Shown here one piece after another: positions 36,210 through 45,628 of a DNA stretch of 64,000 nt. The stretch is from Anaerolineae bacterium. GTDB lineage: Bacteria > Chloroflexota > Anaerolineae > 4572-78 > J111. Every line of letters starts with the position of its first letter. Position 1 is the first letter of the stretch. The stretch is from assembly GCA_020433805.1 (NCBI GenBank), contig JAGRBZ010000005.1, positions 1 through 64,000 of the forward strand. Direction: 5' to 3'. The position numbers and the translations under genes are program-made. The notes beneath the pieces were generated by a model, which saw nothing but the letters and a program-made list of their open reading frames with translations, searched no databases and was not told the origin of the DNA.

Positions 36210-36440
36210 GTTCGTCGAGTTCGTTGAGTTCATTGAGTTTTTTGAGTTGATAGAGTTAGGGAGTTAATAGAGATATAAAGAGGATGAGCGTTAGGGGCTG
36301 ATGATACAACTTTTCAACCCTACTGCTTCCCACACTACCAACTTTTCAACTCCATAAACTCTATAAACTCCATTAACTCCACAAACTCTATATAACTCCA
36401 CAAACTCTATAAACTCCATTAACTCCACAAACTCTACAAC
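36210..36440. repeat. Word-repeat region GAGTTCGTT / AACTCTATAAACTCC
   Basis: The left part (36210-36262) is made of GAGTT-type words, and the right part (36338-36438) of the near-complementary AACTCTATA/AACTCCAC words, repeated about ten times. The two arms can pair imperfectly. The right arm matches 360-433. No gene is seen inside. Confidence 0.65.
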
Positions 36441-36458
36441 CTTTATTTGGAGGTTTGC

Positions 36459-38564
36459 ATGTCGATCCAAAAGATTTACGGAGCCTGCCCGCACGATTGT
36501 CCCGATACCTGCGGTTTTGTTACCGAGGTCGAGAACGACCGTGCTGTTAACTTCTATGCCGACCCCGACCATCCGATTACCGAAGGCTGGTTGTGTGCCA
36601 AGGTGCGCCCCTACCTCAATCACGTCTACCACCCGGATCGACTCAAACACCCGCTGCGACGGGTTGGCCCGAAAGGCAGCGGCCAATGGGCGCAGATCAC
36701 GTGGGACGAAGCGCTAGCAGAAATCGGCGAGCGCTGGCGGAGCATCATCGACCAATACGGTGCGGCGGCGATTTTGCCCTACAGCTACAGCGGCACGCTG
36801 GGGTTGGTGCAAATGTTGGTCTCCAGCGGCCGCTTTTGGCAGCGTTTAGGTGCCAGCCAGCTCGAACGTTCCATTTGCGGGGCAGCGGCAGAGTATGCGG
36901 TCAATATGACGCTGGGTGTCCGTCACAGCCCCCCTTACGACCATGTCGAAGATAGCCAAATGGTGATTATCTGGGGCCACAACCCGGTCTCAACCGCGCC
37001 GCATTTTATGCCACGCCTCAAAGCAGCCCAGCGTAACGGCTGTCGCGTTGTGGTTATCGACCCTCGCCGCACCCGCACCGCACGCGGTGCCGATCTCCAT
37101 TTGGCTCCCCTGCCCGGCACCGATGGCGCGCTGGCTTTGGGCATGGCGCACATCATCGTTGCGGAGGGATTGCATGATGAGTCTTGGCTGGAGGTCAATA
37201 CCGTCGGCTGGCCGCAATTGCGCGAACGGTTGGATGATTATCCGCCGGAGCGAGTAGCAGCGATTACCGGCCTCCCCGTAGATGATATTATCGATCTGGC
37301 CCGTAGCTACGCCACCAGCCGCCCGGCGATGATTAAGATTGCCGACGGTTTGCAGCGTAATCGAACCGGCGGGCAAAATGTGCGGGCGATCTGCACCTTA
37401 CCGGCCTTGACCGGTCAATACGGCCTGCGCGGTGGTGGATTGGCCTATTCCGTTAGCGGTTACGTCTTGTGGGACGGTCAAGCTTCGCTTCATTGGGATG
37501 AATGTCCTCCCGCCGCCCGCAGTGTCAATATGAATCGTTTGGGTGCGGCCTTGACGGGCGAGGTCACCGATCCGCCGATTATGTCGCTGTTTGTGTTCGC
37601 TTCTAATCCAGCCGCGATTTCGCCCAACGCTGGTAAAATCGTTGAAGGTTTGAAACGCGACGATCTTTTTACGGTTGTCCACGAGCTGTTCATGACCGAT
37701 ACTGCTGATGTTGCCGATATTGTTCTCCCGGCGACCTCGCAGCTTGAGCAGGTCGATCTGCACAAACCTTACGGTCACACTTGGCTCACTTACAACGCTC
37801 CGGCTATTCCACCGCTGGGCGAGAGCAAAAGCAACTGGGAGGTGATGACCCTGCTGGCTAAGACAATGGGCTTCACTGAACCGTGGCTGCACCACAGCGC
37901 CGATGAGGTTATCGACGAAATCTTAACCGCTACCGCCAGGCGCAATCCCCTTTTGCAAGAGATTACGCTGGAGAGATTAAAGAGCGAGCATACCCTACCG
38001 CTTGCCATCGATAACCCTGTTCCCTTTGCTGATTTGAAATTCCGCACGCCAAGCGGCAAAGTCGAGCTTTACTCAGCCAATATGGCCAAGCAGGGGCTTG
38101 ATCCGCTGCCCGGCTGGAGTGATCTCAACGATGATGCCGCTCCACCTGCCGAGCGTCCACAGCCCGACATGCAGCCGTTAAATTTAATCACCGCTGCCCC
38201 CCATCACTTTGTCACCAGCAGTATGGCCAATCAAGACCATTTACTTCAGCGCGAAGGCACGCCCTTTGTTGAGATTCACCCTACTGATGCCGCCGCTCGA
38301 AACATTGGCGATGGCGATGTCGTCGTCGTGGAAAACGAGCGCGGCTGGTGCAAGCTCCAGGCTGTTGTCACCGACGCCATTCGGCCCGGCGTGCTGGCCT
38401 CACCCAAAGGCCGCTGGGCCAAGTTCGATCCCTTCCAAAATGGCGATGGTGGGCGCAACGTCAACTGGACCACGCCCGATACGTTGGGCGATATGGCCGG
38501 CCAGAGTACGTTTCACAGCAATCGGGTCTGGGTGCGGAAAAATGATACCCTTAAAGACTTATAG
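36459..38564 (+). CDS. Molybdopterin oxidoreductase with a [4Fe-4S] site
   Basis: This is a DMSO-reductase-superfamily catalytic subunit, 701 residues. The N-terminal domain binds a [4Fe-4S] cluster through Cys10, Cys14, Cys18 and Cys46 (CPHDCPDTC and GWLCAKV). Cys140 (ERSICGAA) lies where the Mo-ligating residue is expected. The cofactor-binding C-terminal domain (about 560-701, NLITAAPHHFVTSSMANQD; IHPTDAAARNIGDGDVVVVEN) is present. There is no Tat signal, so it is probably cytoplasmic. The ATG at 36459 follows GGAGG by five bases. No partner electron-transfer or membrane subunit is adjacent, so the substrate is open; formate dehydrogenase-like and thiosulfate/polysulfide-type roles are possible. 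Confidence 0.88.
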   Translation: MSIQKIYGACPHDCPDTCGFVTEVENDRAVNFYADPDHPITEGWLCAKVRPYLNHVYHPDRLKHPLRRVGPKGSGQWAQITWDEALAEIGERWRSIIDQYGAAAILPYSYSGTLGLVQMLVSSGRFWQRLGASQLERSICGAAAEYAVNMTLGVRHSPPYDHVEDSQMVIIWGHNPVSTAPHFMPRLKAAQRNGCRVVVIDPRRTRTARGADLHLAPLPGTDGALALGMAHIIVAEGLHDESWLEVNTVGWPQLRERLDDYPPERVAAITGLPVDDIIDLARSYATSRPAMIKIADGLQRNRTGGQNVRAICTLPALTGQYGLRGGGLAYSVSGYVLWDGQASLHWDECPPAARSVNMNRLGAALTGEVTDPPIMSLFVFASNPAAISPNAGKIVEGLKRDDLFTVVHELFMTDTADVADIVLPATSQLEQVDLHKPYGHTWLTYNAPAIPPLGESKSNWEVMTLLAKTMGFTEPWLHHSADEVIDEILTATARRNPLLQEITLERLKSEHTLPLAIDNPVPFADLKFRTPSGKVELYSANMAKQGLDPLPGWSDLNDDAAPPAERPQPDMQPLNLITAAPHHFVTSSMANQDHLLQREGTPFVEIHPTDAAARNIGDGDVVVVENERGWCKLQAVVTDAIRPGVLASPKGRWAKFDPFQNGDGGRNVNWTTPDTLGDMAGQSTFHSNRVWVRKNDTLKDL

Positions 38565-38612
38565 AGAGTACCCCGTTTTGTAATCGTATCAAACCAGAGA
38601 AGATTTATAGGT

Positions 38613-38809
38613 ATGGGCAACCGCAATATTCGCAAAGCAATACGGAGTCTACAAGGCCGTATAGAAGAGCTAAAATAGCTAGCGAATCTCCAACTTCACC
38701 TGTGGTAGCCTATTGGCAGCATGAAATTAAAGCCTGGGAAGAAAGAATTCAGCGTTTAGAAGATCGAATGGCCCGTCGGGTACGTAGAGAATCGAAACGC
38801 AGGAGATGA
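38613..38809 (+). pseudogene. Small gene with an apparent -1 frameshift
   Basis: An ATG at 38613 opens a frame that stops after 21 codons (MGNRNIRKAIRSLQGRIEEL, then K and TAG at 38676). If one A is added in the AAAA run at 38672-38675, the frame continues for 43 more codons (starting IASESPTSPVVAYWQHEIKA) to a TGA at 38807-38809. The joined 65-residue product is a charged helical protein rich in Arg and Glu. The stop is three bases before the ATG of the next gene, which is typical of an operon. It may be a recent pseudogene, a sequencing or assembly error, or programmed frameshifting. I do not recognise the family. Confidence 0.6.
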
Positions 38810-38812
38810 CAC

Positions 38813-39106
38813 ATGGCGTTAAAAATTGAATATCAAGTAAGGGAACAGCTTCAAGAACTCTTAAATCATGCAGGCTTTAATTCTCAAGTTGAACTTACTT
38901 CAGCCCATTTAACCGAAATCGAACAAGAAGTTGTAAACTTTTTAGATCAGTTGACTGCATTTCGCTCCCATGCTCGTCATCAAGATACGGCAGCGGCGCA
39001 AGAGTGTTTGGTGGAGATTTCTCTGGCTTTACAACACATGGCCGACCACATTCAGGCGGTTGTTCCTATTTTGGATGAAGGGCTTGATATTGCTGATGAT
39101 GCGTAA
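38813..39106 (+). CDS. Hypothetical helical protein
   Basis: I do not recognise this 97-residue protein. It is mostly alpha-helical and acidic, with no signal peptide, Cys motif or membrane helix. Its ATG lies three bases after the TGA of the frameshifted small gene, with AGGAGA at normal spacing. The Ub-Mut7C gene begins eight bases downstream. The tight spacing suggests a three-gene unit. No function can be assigned. Confidence 0.7.
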   Translation: MALKIEYQVREQLQELLNHAGFNSQVELTSAHLTEIEQEVVNFLDQLTAFRSHARHQDTAAAQECLVEISLALQHMADHIQAVVPILDEGLDIADDA

Positions 39107-39114
39107 CTTGCTTA

Positions 39115-39921
39115 TTGGTACTACAGGTTAATACCTTCGGTCGGTTAGATGTGATTCGATCCGCTACATTTCGCTTTTATGCCGATCTAAACGATTTTTT
39201 GCCGACACACAATCGCCAAAATCCGTTTGTTCACACGTTTGTGCTTAACGCCTCGGTCAAAGATATGATCGAGGCCCTTGGCGTTCCCCATCCTGAAATC
39301 GATTTGATATTAGCCAATGGCCAGCCGGTTGATTTTTCCTACCTCGTTCAGGATGGCGACCGTATCACCGTTTATCCCTTTTTTACTTCCCTAACCCCTG
39401 AATACGCTCAGCGTGTTCGACCCCCGGCTCTTGATCGGCCTCGCTTTGTGCTGGATGTTCATTTAGGGCAACTTGCTCGTTACCTACGTATGCTCGGCTT
39501 CGATACCCTCTACCAAAACGATTTTGATGATGTAGAACTGGCTCGTATCTCTGAGCTTGAAAAGAGAATTCTCCTAACACGCGATCGAGGTTTGCTTAAG
39601 CGCAGTTGCGTTAGCTACGGCTACTGCTTACGCACGACTGACCCCCGCCGACAGCTCTTGGATGTCCTCCACCGTTTTGATTTGGAAAGTTCTGTGCAGC
39701 CATTTCAGCGGTGTATTACCTGTAACGGCCGGCTGAAACCCATCGCCAAAATGTCCCTACGCGATCAACTGCCGCTCCAAGTATGGGAAAACTTTGATAC
39801 GTTTCATCAGTGTCAAGCCTGTCATCAACTTTACTGGAAGGGTTCTCACTTTACGCGAATGGAAAAGTTTATAGAGCAAGTTATGGTCATAATTTTACAC
39901 AAGGATAAACACGTGTTATAA
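39115..39921 (+). CDS. Ub-Mut7C protein: ubiquitin-like plus Mut7-C RNase domain
   Basis: This 268-residue protein combines a beta-grasp (ThiS/ubiquitin-like) domain at about 18-95 (SATFRFYADLNDFLP; DGDRITVYPFF) with a Mut7-C domain, a PIN-like nuclease fold (FVLDVHLGQLARYLRMLGFDT, RILLTRDRGLLKR) followed by a zinc ribbon with two Cys pairs (CITCNGRL and CQACHQLYW). Conserved Asp residues in VLDVH and LTRDR are compatible with metal-dependent nuclease activity. The start is uncertain: TTG at 39115 or GTG at 39151, neither with a strong site. It is the last gene of a tight cluster with two small genes. The family is known only from genome analysis; biochemical function is unproven. Confidence 0.8.
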   Translation: MVLQVNTFGRLDVIRSATFRFYADLNDFLPTHNRQNPFVHTFVLNASVKDMIEALGVPHPEIDLILANGQPVDFSYLVQDGDRITVYPFFTSLTPEYAQRVRPPALDRPRFVLDVHLGQLARYLRMLGFDTLYQNDFDDVELARISELEKRILLTRDRGLLKRSCVSYGYCLRTTDPRRQLLDVLHRFDLESSVQPFQRCITCNGRLKPIAKMSLRDQLPLQVWENFDTFHQCQACHQLYWKGSHFTRMEKFIEQVMVIILHKDKHVL

Positions 39922-40099
39922 CCATGTAAAAATGATATGGAGATTAAAATATGCTTGCAATTTATGTTATGATGAGGTAAACTAATCTATCAGAATAAAT
40001 TGACATAGCTATAATAGGGTATTGTTTATTATCGTAGGGTACTTTTACGCAGGTAAAACTGCGGTATTGACAGCCCTACTTAGGGAGTTTGGCTTTTTT

Positions 40100-41143
40100 A
40101 TGTCAAAAAATGGTCAAGAAAAGGCGCTAGAAACCACACTTGCCAGCTTAAAAAAGCGATTTGGCGACGGCGCGATTATGAAGTTGGGCGAAGCCCAACA
40201 TTTGCAAGTTGACTCTATTCCAACAGGCTCTTTAGCCTTGGATATCGCTTTAGGTATTGGTGGTCTGCCTAAAGGCCGTATTGTTGAAATTTACGGTCCG
40301 GAAAGTTCCGGTAAAACCACATTATGCCAGCATATTATTGCTGAAGCTCAAAAAGAGGGTGGTATCGCTGCCTTTGTTGATGTTGAGCACGCACTCGATC
40401 CCATCTATGCCCAACGCTGCGGTGTTGATATTGAGGAACTCTACGTTTCGCAGCCCGATACCGGTGAGCAAGCGTTAGAGATTACCGAGGCGCTCGTTCG
40501 CTCTGGCGTGATGTCTGTGGTTGTGGTCGACTCTGTGGCGGCTCTTGTCCCCCGTGCGGAAATCGAAGGGGAAATGGGCGACTCCCACGTGGGGTTGCAA
40601 GCTCGTCTTATGAGCCAGGCTCTGCGGAAACTGACCGGTGCTATCAAAACAACCAACACCATTGTGATCTTCACCAACCAGCTTCGCCAAAAAATCGGCG
40701 TTATGTTTGGTAATCCCGAAACCACGACGGGAGGGATGGCCCTGCGCTTCTATTCCTCCGTACGCTTAGACATTCGGCGCATCCAGGCCATAAAAACCGG
40801 TGGTGATGTAACGGGCAACCGAACGCGCGTTACGGTTAAAAAGAATAAAGTGGCTCCCCCCTTCAAAGTCGTTGAATTTGATATTATGTATAACGAGGGT
40901 ATCTCCAAAGTTGGAGATATTTTAGATATTGCCGTTGAGGAAGATATTGTCGACAAGCGCGGCTCTTTTTATTCCTATGGCGATACGCGTCTCGCACAAG
41001 GCCGTGAGAATTCGAAACAGTTTTTACAAGAAAACCCGGCTATGGCACTTGAGATAGAAAACAAAGTAAGAGAAAAATTCGGTCTGTCTCTTTTGGAAGC
41101 TTCTGCTGTTCAACAAGACTCAGCCGCGCCAGAGAAAGCTTAA
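40100..41143 (+). CDS. recA: RecA recombinase
   Basis: This ATP-dependent strand-exchange protein promotes homologous recombination and LexA cleavage; 347 residues, the usual length. Walker A is GPESSGKTT (66-74), Walker B is around [10 protein letters not shown], the L2/coupling region [21 protein letters not shown] is intact, and the C-terminal acidic tail is short. I chose the ATG at 40100: an upstream frame from 40022 ([10 protein letters not shown]...) is atypical and GGGAG lies before this ATG. The 178 bases upstream contain TTGACA (40000-40005) but no well-spaced -10, and no LexA box that I recognise. No recX lies downstream. Confidence 0.96.
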   Translation: MSKNGQEKALETTLASLKKRFGDGAIMKLGEAQHLQVDSIPTGSLALDIALGIGGLPKGRIVEIYGPESSGKTTLCQHIIAEAQKEGGIAAFVDVEHALDPIYAQRCGVDIEELYVSQPDTGEQALEITEALVRSGVMSVVVVDSVAALVPRAEIEGEMGDSHVGLQARLMSQALRKLTGAIKTTNTIVIFTNQLRQKIGVMFGNPETTTGGMALRFYSSVRLDIRRIQAIKTGGDVTGNRTRVTVKKNKVAPPFKVVEFDIMYNEGISKVGDILDIAVEEDIVDKRGSFYSYGDTRLAQGRENSKQFLQENPAMALEIENKVREKFGLSLLEASAVQQDSAAPEKA

Positions 41144-41760
41144 TCGGACTTATAGAGTATTATTTATAAGCAAACTTTTGTAGGTCATAGCACAAGAATT
41201 TGAGGAATCAACCAAGCATTAAAACCTTGGTCAAAAGCTTAGAATTAGCTGTGGAAATTACACAGATGCTATTAAGAATCCAGTAGCTTACCGTTGTCTT
41301 TTTTGTAGCAGACCGTCTCAATCATTATCATTTATTAATTTAGATCGGGTTCTGCTAGCATAGTCATATATTGCGACGTTAGATAGACTTTAATTAATGG
41401 TATTAAGGATGACAATATCTAGCGACTGCCTTTGTATATTTGGCTACGTGTTTTTAGAGGAGTGGGACCTATTTATTAGGCAAAAAATTTATACCTGTTA
41501 CCCATGAATAATTTTAACTCACTCAAACTTAATTGGATGACTCTCTGCCTTTCTCATACCCGTTGGAGATGATCCTCGATATTTAGTTTTGGCTATTGGT
41601 ATCCATAAGCGATTGACAGACTGATACTATCTGTTGATCTGTTTTATCTGAGCTTACCTTGAATTTGCGAGCTGTGACGTTCTGCGTTACAGCTTTTTTG
41701 TTGCCAAAACGCAGCCAAACAATGACGTGACATCTTGATAACGAACGAAAAGGAAAGTAT
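41144..41760. other. Gene-free region between recA and rny
   Basis: This 617-base gap is AT-rich and has stop codons in all frames. A weak hairpin CTGTG/CACAG near 41250-41270 could end the recA transcript. The rny promoter presumably lies here. I see no ncRNA or repeat. Confidence 0.4.
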
Positions 41761-43293
41761 ATGGCAGATATTCTATTTTTAATGGTAAGTCTTGTAATCG
41801 GTCTCGGGGTGGGTGCGGCGGCTGGATTTTTCTATCATCGCAACGTTACCGAGAAAACGCTAAAATCTGCTGATGAACGTGCTACTGATATTGTTGAAAA
41901 AGCAGAAAACCAAGCTAAAGAAATAGCAGTTCAAGCCAAAGAAGAAGCTTTAAAGTTACGAAATGAGGCCGAAAGCGAGATAACGCGTAAGCGACGGGAA
42001 GTAGAAAAAGTTGAAGAAAGAGTCCAAAATCGACAGGAAAATCTCGACAAACGGGTCGATGTTTTAGAGAAAAAGGAGCGTATTCTTAATAAACGACAGG
42101 GCCAAATTGATAGAAAAGCCAACCAAATAGACAAGCTGAATGAGCAGAGATTGGCCGAACTGGAGCGTATTGCTGCGATGACTCGCGACGAAGCCAAGGT
42201 TGAACTGCTTAATATGGTAGAGAGCGACTCCCGGCAAGATATGGCGCGTATTGTGCGCCAAGTTGAGGCCGACATCAAGCAAGACGCCGACCGCAAAGCC
42301 CGCGAAATTATTGTCATGGCTATGCAGCGCGTCGCCTCCGACCAAGTTTCAGAGACCGTGGTTTCGGCGGTGCCTCTCCCCAGTGATGATATGAAAGGCC
42401 GGATTATTGGTCGCCAAGGCCGCAATATTCGCGCCTTTGAGAACGCCACCGGCGTTGATGTCATTGTTGATGACACGCCCGAAGCGATCATCTTGAGCGG
42501 TTTCGATCCGGTTCGCCGTGAAGTAGCGCGTTTGGCGATGAGTCGTCTTATCACCGATGGCCGAATTCACCCCGCACGCATCGAGAAGTTGGTTAGCAAG
42601 GCCCGCGAAGAGGTCGATCAATCCATTCGAGAGGCGGGTGAGCAAGCCATTTATGATGCAGGTGTACGTCGGCTCCATCCGGAAATTATCAAGCTGCTGG
42701 GGCGGCTCCAGTATAGAACCAGCTACGGCCAAAACCAGCGCGAACACGCGGTTGAGGCTTCCCGGTTGGCGGTTATCATCGCCAATGAAGTGGGAGCTGA
42801 CATCGAAATTTGTCGAGAGGGTGCGCTTCTGCACGACATCGGCAAATCCGTCGACCACGAAGTGGAAGGCCCGCATGCGATCATTGGGGCCGATATCGCC
42901 AAACGCTACGGCGTAAGCGCCATGGTCGTCAACTGTATCGCCTCGCACCACCACGAAGTTGAGCAGGAATGTCTCGAAGCGGTTATCGTTGAGGTAGCCG
43001 ATGCTATTTCCGGGGCTCGACCTGGGGCGCGGCGTGAAAGCTTAGAAAACTATGTTAAACGCATTAAGGCTCTGGAAGAAGTGGCCCACTCCTTTAAAGG
43101 CGTAGAAGAAGCCTTTGCTATCCAGGCCGGGCGCGAAGTACGTATCATTGTCCGACCCGAAGAGGTCGACGATTACGAAGCCATCAAAATGTCGAAAGAT
43201 ATTGCCCGGCAGGTTGAAGAAAATCTTCAATATCCCGGCCAAATTAAAGTCACGGTTATCCGCGAAACGCGGGCGGTTGATTACGCCAAGTAA
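41761..43293 (+). CDS. rny: Ribonuclease Y
   Basis: This membrane-anchored endoribonuclease starts mRNA decay in many Gram-positive-type bacteria; 510 residues. It has an N-terminal membrane helix (about 4-25), a long coiled coil (about 30-165), a KH domain (GRIIGRQGRNIRAFE near 211-225) and an HD domain (LLHDIGKSVDHE near 356-367, with further metal ligands in ASHHHEVEQE). All core parts are intact. The ATG follows AAAGGAAA. It is monocistronic, with a strong bidirectional terminator after it. Confidence 0.96.
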   Translation: MADILFLMVSLVIGLGVGAAAGFFYHRNVTEKTLKSADERATDIVEKAENQAKEIAVQAKEEALKLRNEAESEITRKRREVEKVEERVQNRQENLDKRVDVLEKKERILNKRQGQIDRKANQIDKLNEQRLAELERIAAMTRDEAKVELLNMVESDSRQDMARIVRQVEADIKQDADRKAREIIVMAMQRVASDQVSETVVSAVPLPSDDMKGRIIGRQGRNIRAFENATGVDVIVDDTPEAIILSGFDPVRREVARLAMSRLITDGRIHPARIEKLVSKAREEVDQSIREAGEQAIYDAGVRRLHPEIIKLLGRLQYRTSYGQNQREHAVEASRLAVIIANEVGADIEICREGALLHDIGKSVDHEVEGPHAIIGADIAKRYGVSAMVVNCIASHHHEVEQECLEAVIVEVADAISGARPGARRESLENYVKRIKALEEVAHSFKGVEEAFAIQAGREVRIIVRPEEVDDYEAIKMSKDIARQVEENLQYPGQIKVTVIRETRAVDYAK

Positions 43294-43317
43294 GATAGGC
43301 GCAATTGAATAGAAACT

Positions 43318-43370
43318 AAAAATAAAACGTAAAACGTAAGTGATTTCATTACGTTTTACGTTTTATTTTT
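43318..43370. terminator. Bidirectional terminator of rny and folD, AAACGT words
   Basis: The left arm AAATAAAACGTAAAACGTAA pairs with TTACGTTTTACGTTTTATTT around a nine-base loop; A- and T-runs on both sides can act in both directions. The repeated word AAAACGTAA recurs at 55906-55951 and near 54999-55022. Confidence 0.8.
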
Positions 43371-43433
43371 TACCCATGTTGAGCGTGACGAATAGGTGTC
43401 CGTTACCCGTAGTTTTCGGATTTTAATCCGGCC

Positions 43434-44312
43434 TTACGCTAACCCTTGCTTTGCTCCATCGAGCGTGTTACGCAGCAGCATGGCGATGGTCATCGGACCG
43501 ACGCCGCCGGGAACGGGCGTAATAGCCGATGCCACTTCCTTGGCCTCTGCAAAGTCGACATCCCCCACCAGGCGATACCCCTTTTTGGCAGATGCATCTT
43601 CAACTGCATTAACCCCTACATCGATAACCACTGCGCCCGGTTTAATCCAATCACCCTTGACCATTTCCGGTCGGCCTACCGCCGCAATTAAGATGTCGGC
43701 TTCATGGACTACCTGGGGCAGATTTTGGGTGCGCGAGTGGCAAATGGTGAGGGTGGCGTTGCGGTGCAGCAGTAACATCGCCACCGGCAAACCCACAATA
43801 TTGCTGCGGCCCAGCACGACCGCCCGTTTACCTTCAATAGTGACTCCGGTACGGTTCAACAGCTCGATACAGCCTTTTGGCGTGCAGGGCACAAAGAGCG
43901 GGTCTCGTCGCTTCATCGATAGGCGACCAATGTTGATGGGGTGAAAACCATCGACATCTTTTTCTAAGCTGATGGCGCTTAAAATTTCTTCTTCATCGAT
44001 ATGATCCGGTAGCGGTAGCTGTACTAAAATACCGTGGACATCCGGATTAGCATTGAGGTCTTGAACAACTTTAAGCAGGTCGGCTTGGCTAATATCGGCC
44101 GGTAGATCGTGGCTGAAAGAGGCAATGCCCACTTCGGCGCAGGCCTTCTTTTTCATGCGGACATACGTTTGCGAGTCTTTTCGCTCGCCAACCAAAACGG
44201 TAGCCAATCCCGGCACTTTGTCGTGTTGGGCTTGCATCGCTTCAACTTCGGTTTTGATTTCGCCACGAATAGTGGCAGCAATGGCTTTGCCATCGATAAT
44301 TTGGGCTGTCAT
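43434..44312 (-). CDS. folD: Bifunctional methylene-THF dehydrogenase / methenyl-THF cyclohydrolase
   Basis: This enzyme interconverts methylene-, methenyl- and formyl-tetrahydrofolate for purine and formyl-Met synthesis; 292 residues. It has catalytic Lys56 in YVRMKKKAC (50-58), the folate-binding QLPLPDH (about 98-104), the NADP-binding GRSNIVGLP (about 165-173) and the end pattern [21 protein letters not shown] precedes the ATG. It is convergent with rny, and the 121-base gap between rny and its stop holds a terminator. In C1 metabolism it could link with serine synthesis, but it is not clustered with the ser genes. Confidence 0.96.
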   Translation of the reverse strand: MTAQIIDGKAIAATIRGEIKTEVEAMQAQHDKVPGLATVLVGERKDSQTYVRMKKKACAEVGIASFSHDLPADISQADLLKVVQDLNANPDVHGILVQLPLPDHIDEEEILSAISLEKDVDGFHPINIGRLSMKRRDPLFVPCTPKGCIELLNRTGVTIEGKRAVVLGRSNIVGLPVAMLLLHRNATLTICHSRTQNLPQVVHEADILIAAVGRPEMVKGDWIKPGAVVIDVGVNAVEDASAKKGYRLVGDVDFAEAKEVASAITPVPGGVGPMTIAMLLRNTLDGAKQGLA

Positions 44313-44396
44313 GGCTGAAACTCCTTGGTAGATATGGTGTGCGTCCTAAAATTGCGAGACAAAAATGTGGCTATTTTGAAAGCCAGTAGAGTATAA

Positions 44397-44420
44397 CATT
44401 GCTCTCCGTTCCGAGCAATG
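44397..44420 (-). terminator. Putative terminator after the receiver-kinase gene
   Basis: An 8-bp stem CATTGCTC/GAGCAATG (44397-44404 with 44413-44420) lies seven bases past the minus-strand stop, followed by TTATACTC. The U-tract is weak. Confidence 0.45.
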
Positions 44421-44426
44421 CCTGTT

Positions 44427-45578
44427 TTAGCGGGTTGGCAGTGTAAAATAGAAGGTGCTGCCCTGGCCGAGGGTGCTCTCTACGCCAACATCGCCATTAA
44501 GTTTCTCGATAATGCGCCGAACGGTAGCCAGGCCCAGACCGTGGCCCTGGACCCCCGATTCATCAAGACGGGTAAATTCGGTAAAAATGACGCGCTGGTG
44601 TTCTTTCGATAAACCAGGTCCGTTATCTTTAATCCAAAAACGAATAAATTTGTGGGGAGTTGGGGTGTAACCTAATGTCAAAATAGGGGGAGAGCCTCCA
44701 TATTTTAGCGCGTTGGTAATGTAGTTCATCCACACAACTTCTAGCCAGGGGGCGTAACCAAGCGGTGTTGGCCAGGTATCCGGAATAGTGATTTGGGCTT
44801 CTGTTTGCTTAATACTAAGATCCAAATCGTACAAGACCTGTCCTATCAAAGTGCCCATATCAATCGGCACAATCTTGACGCTGGTTTTATCGATACCCGC
44901 CAAAAGGAGAAGTTCATCAACAATTTTGATCCCTTTTTGACCCGATGCTTTAATTTTATCAAGAACAAGCTGCATTTCTTCAGGAGCCAGATCAGAAAAA
45001 TATTCGTTTAAAAAATCTACATAGCCGATTACGTTGCCTAACGGTGCTTTTAGATCGTGGGCAGCGGTTTGGGCAAAGGCATCGAGTTCGGCAGTGCGTT
45101 CTTTTATGCGCATCTCTAGCTCCTCGTTGGCCTGTCGCAAGGTTTCTTGAGCCAAGTTATATTTGGCAATGCTTTCTTTTATACGCCGCGATTGCGCTAC
45201 CGCTTTGGTGATGGTAATGCGTATGTCGTCGATGTTAACCGGCTTGGTTAAAAAATCAAACGCCATCGCGTTCATCGCTTTTCGAATATTTTTGAGGTCG
45301 TCATACGCAGAAATGACAACAGAGGTAAGTGCCGGGCTTGTGTTGAAATGGGGTTCTTGCAACATATCCAGCAGAGACAAACCGTCAATTTTGGGCATAA
45401 AAATATCGACGAGAAAAACATCAATATCCGGATCGGCTTGCAGCTTGTCTAAAGCCTCTTGCCCATCCAGCGCAAAAATGAATTCAAATTCGCCTGCCTC
45501 GATCTGATGATGAAAAACGCTTGAGATTAAGTCGTGAAAATCTTTAACATCATCAGCAACGAGAATCTTTATCGTCAT
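44427..45578 (-). CDS. Receiver-histidine kinase hybrid
   Basis: This cytoplasmic signalling protein has 383 residues. An N-terminal receiver domain (1-120) carries the acidic pair Asp9/Asp10, phosphoacceptor Asp58 (FLVDIFMPKIDG) and Lys112 (TKP). A coiled linker (about 130-165) leads to HisKA with His174 (AAHDLKAPLGN) and an HATPase domain (NYITNALKYGG, DNGPGLS, GHGLGLATVRRI). So a phosphorylated input receiver probably controls the kinase. The ATG at 45578 is preferred to a TTG at 45602. It follows the giant kinase-phosphatase gene by about 50 bases on the same strand, so the two probably act in one pathway. Confidence 0.9.
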   Translation of the reverse strand: MTIKILVADDVKDFHDLISSVFHHQIEAGEFEFIFALDGQEALDKLQADPDIDVFLVDIFMPKIDGLSLLDMLQEPHFNTSPALTSVVISAYDDLKNIRKAMNAMAFDFLTKPVNIDDIRITITKAVAQSRRIKESIAKYNLAQETLRQANEELEMRIKERTAELDAFAQTAAHDLKAPLGNVIGYVDFLNEYFSDLAPEEMQLVLDKIKASGQKGIKIVDELLLLAGIDKTSVKIVPIDMGTLIGQVLYDLDLSIKQTEAQITIPDTWPTPLGYAPWLEVVWMNYITNALKYGGSPPILTLGYTPTPHKFIRFWIKDNGPGLSKEHQRVIFTEFTRLDESGVQGHGLGLATVRRIIEKLNGDVGVESTLGQGSTFYFTLPTR

Positions 45579-45628
45579 TATGTTGCTCGCGAAGTATAAC
45601 AATATGACGCTTTGACCATAAGTATAGC

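Noticed and set aside
40000-40032. Promoter for recA at TTGACA
   Set aside because: No -10 element lies at acceptable spacing (the nearest TATTAT gives 21 bases), and no SOS box is recognisable.
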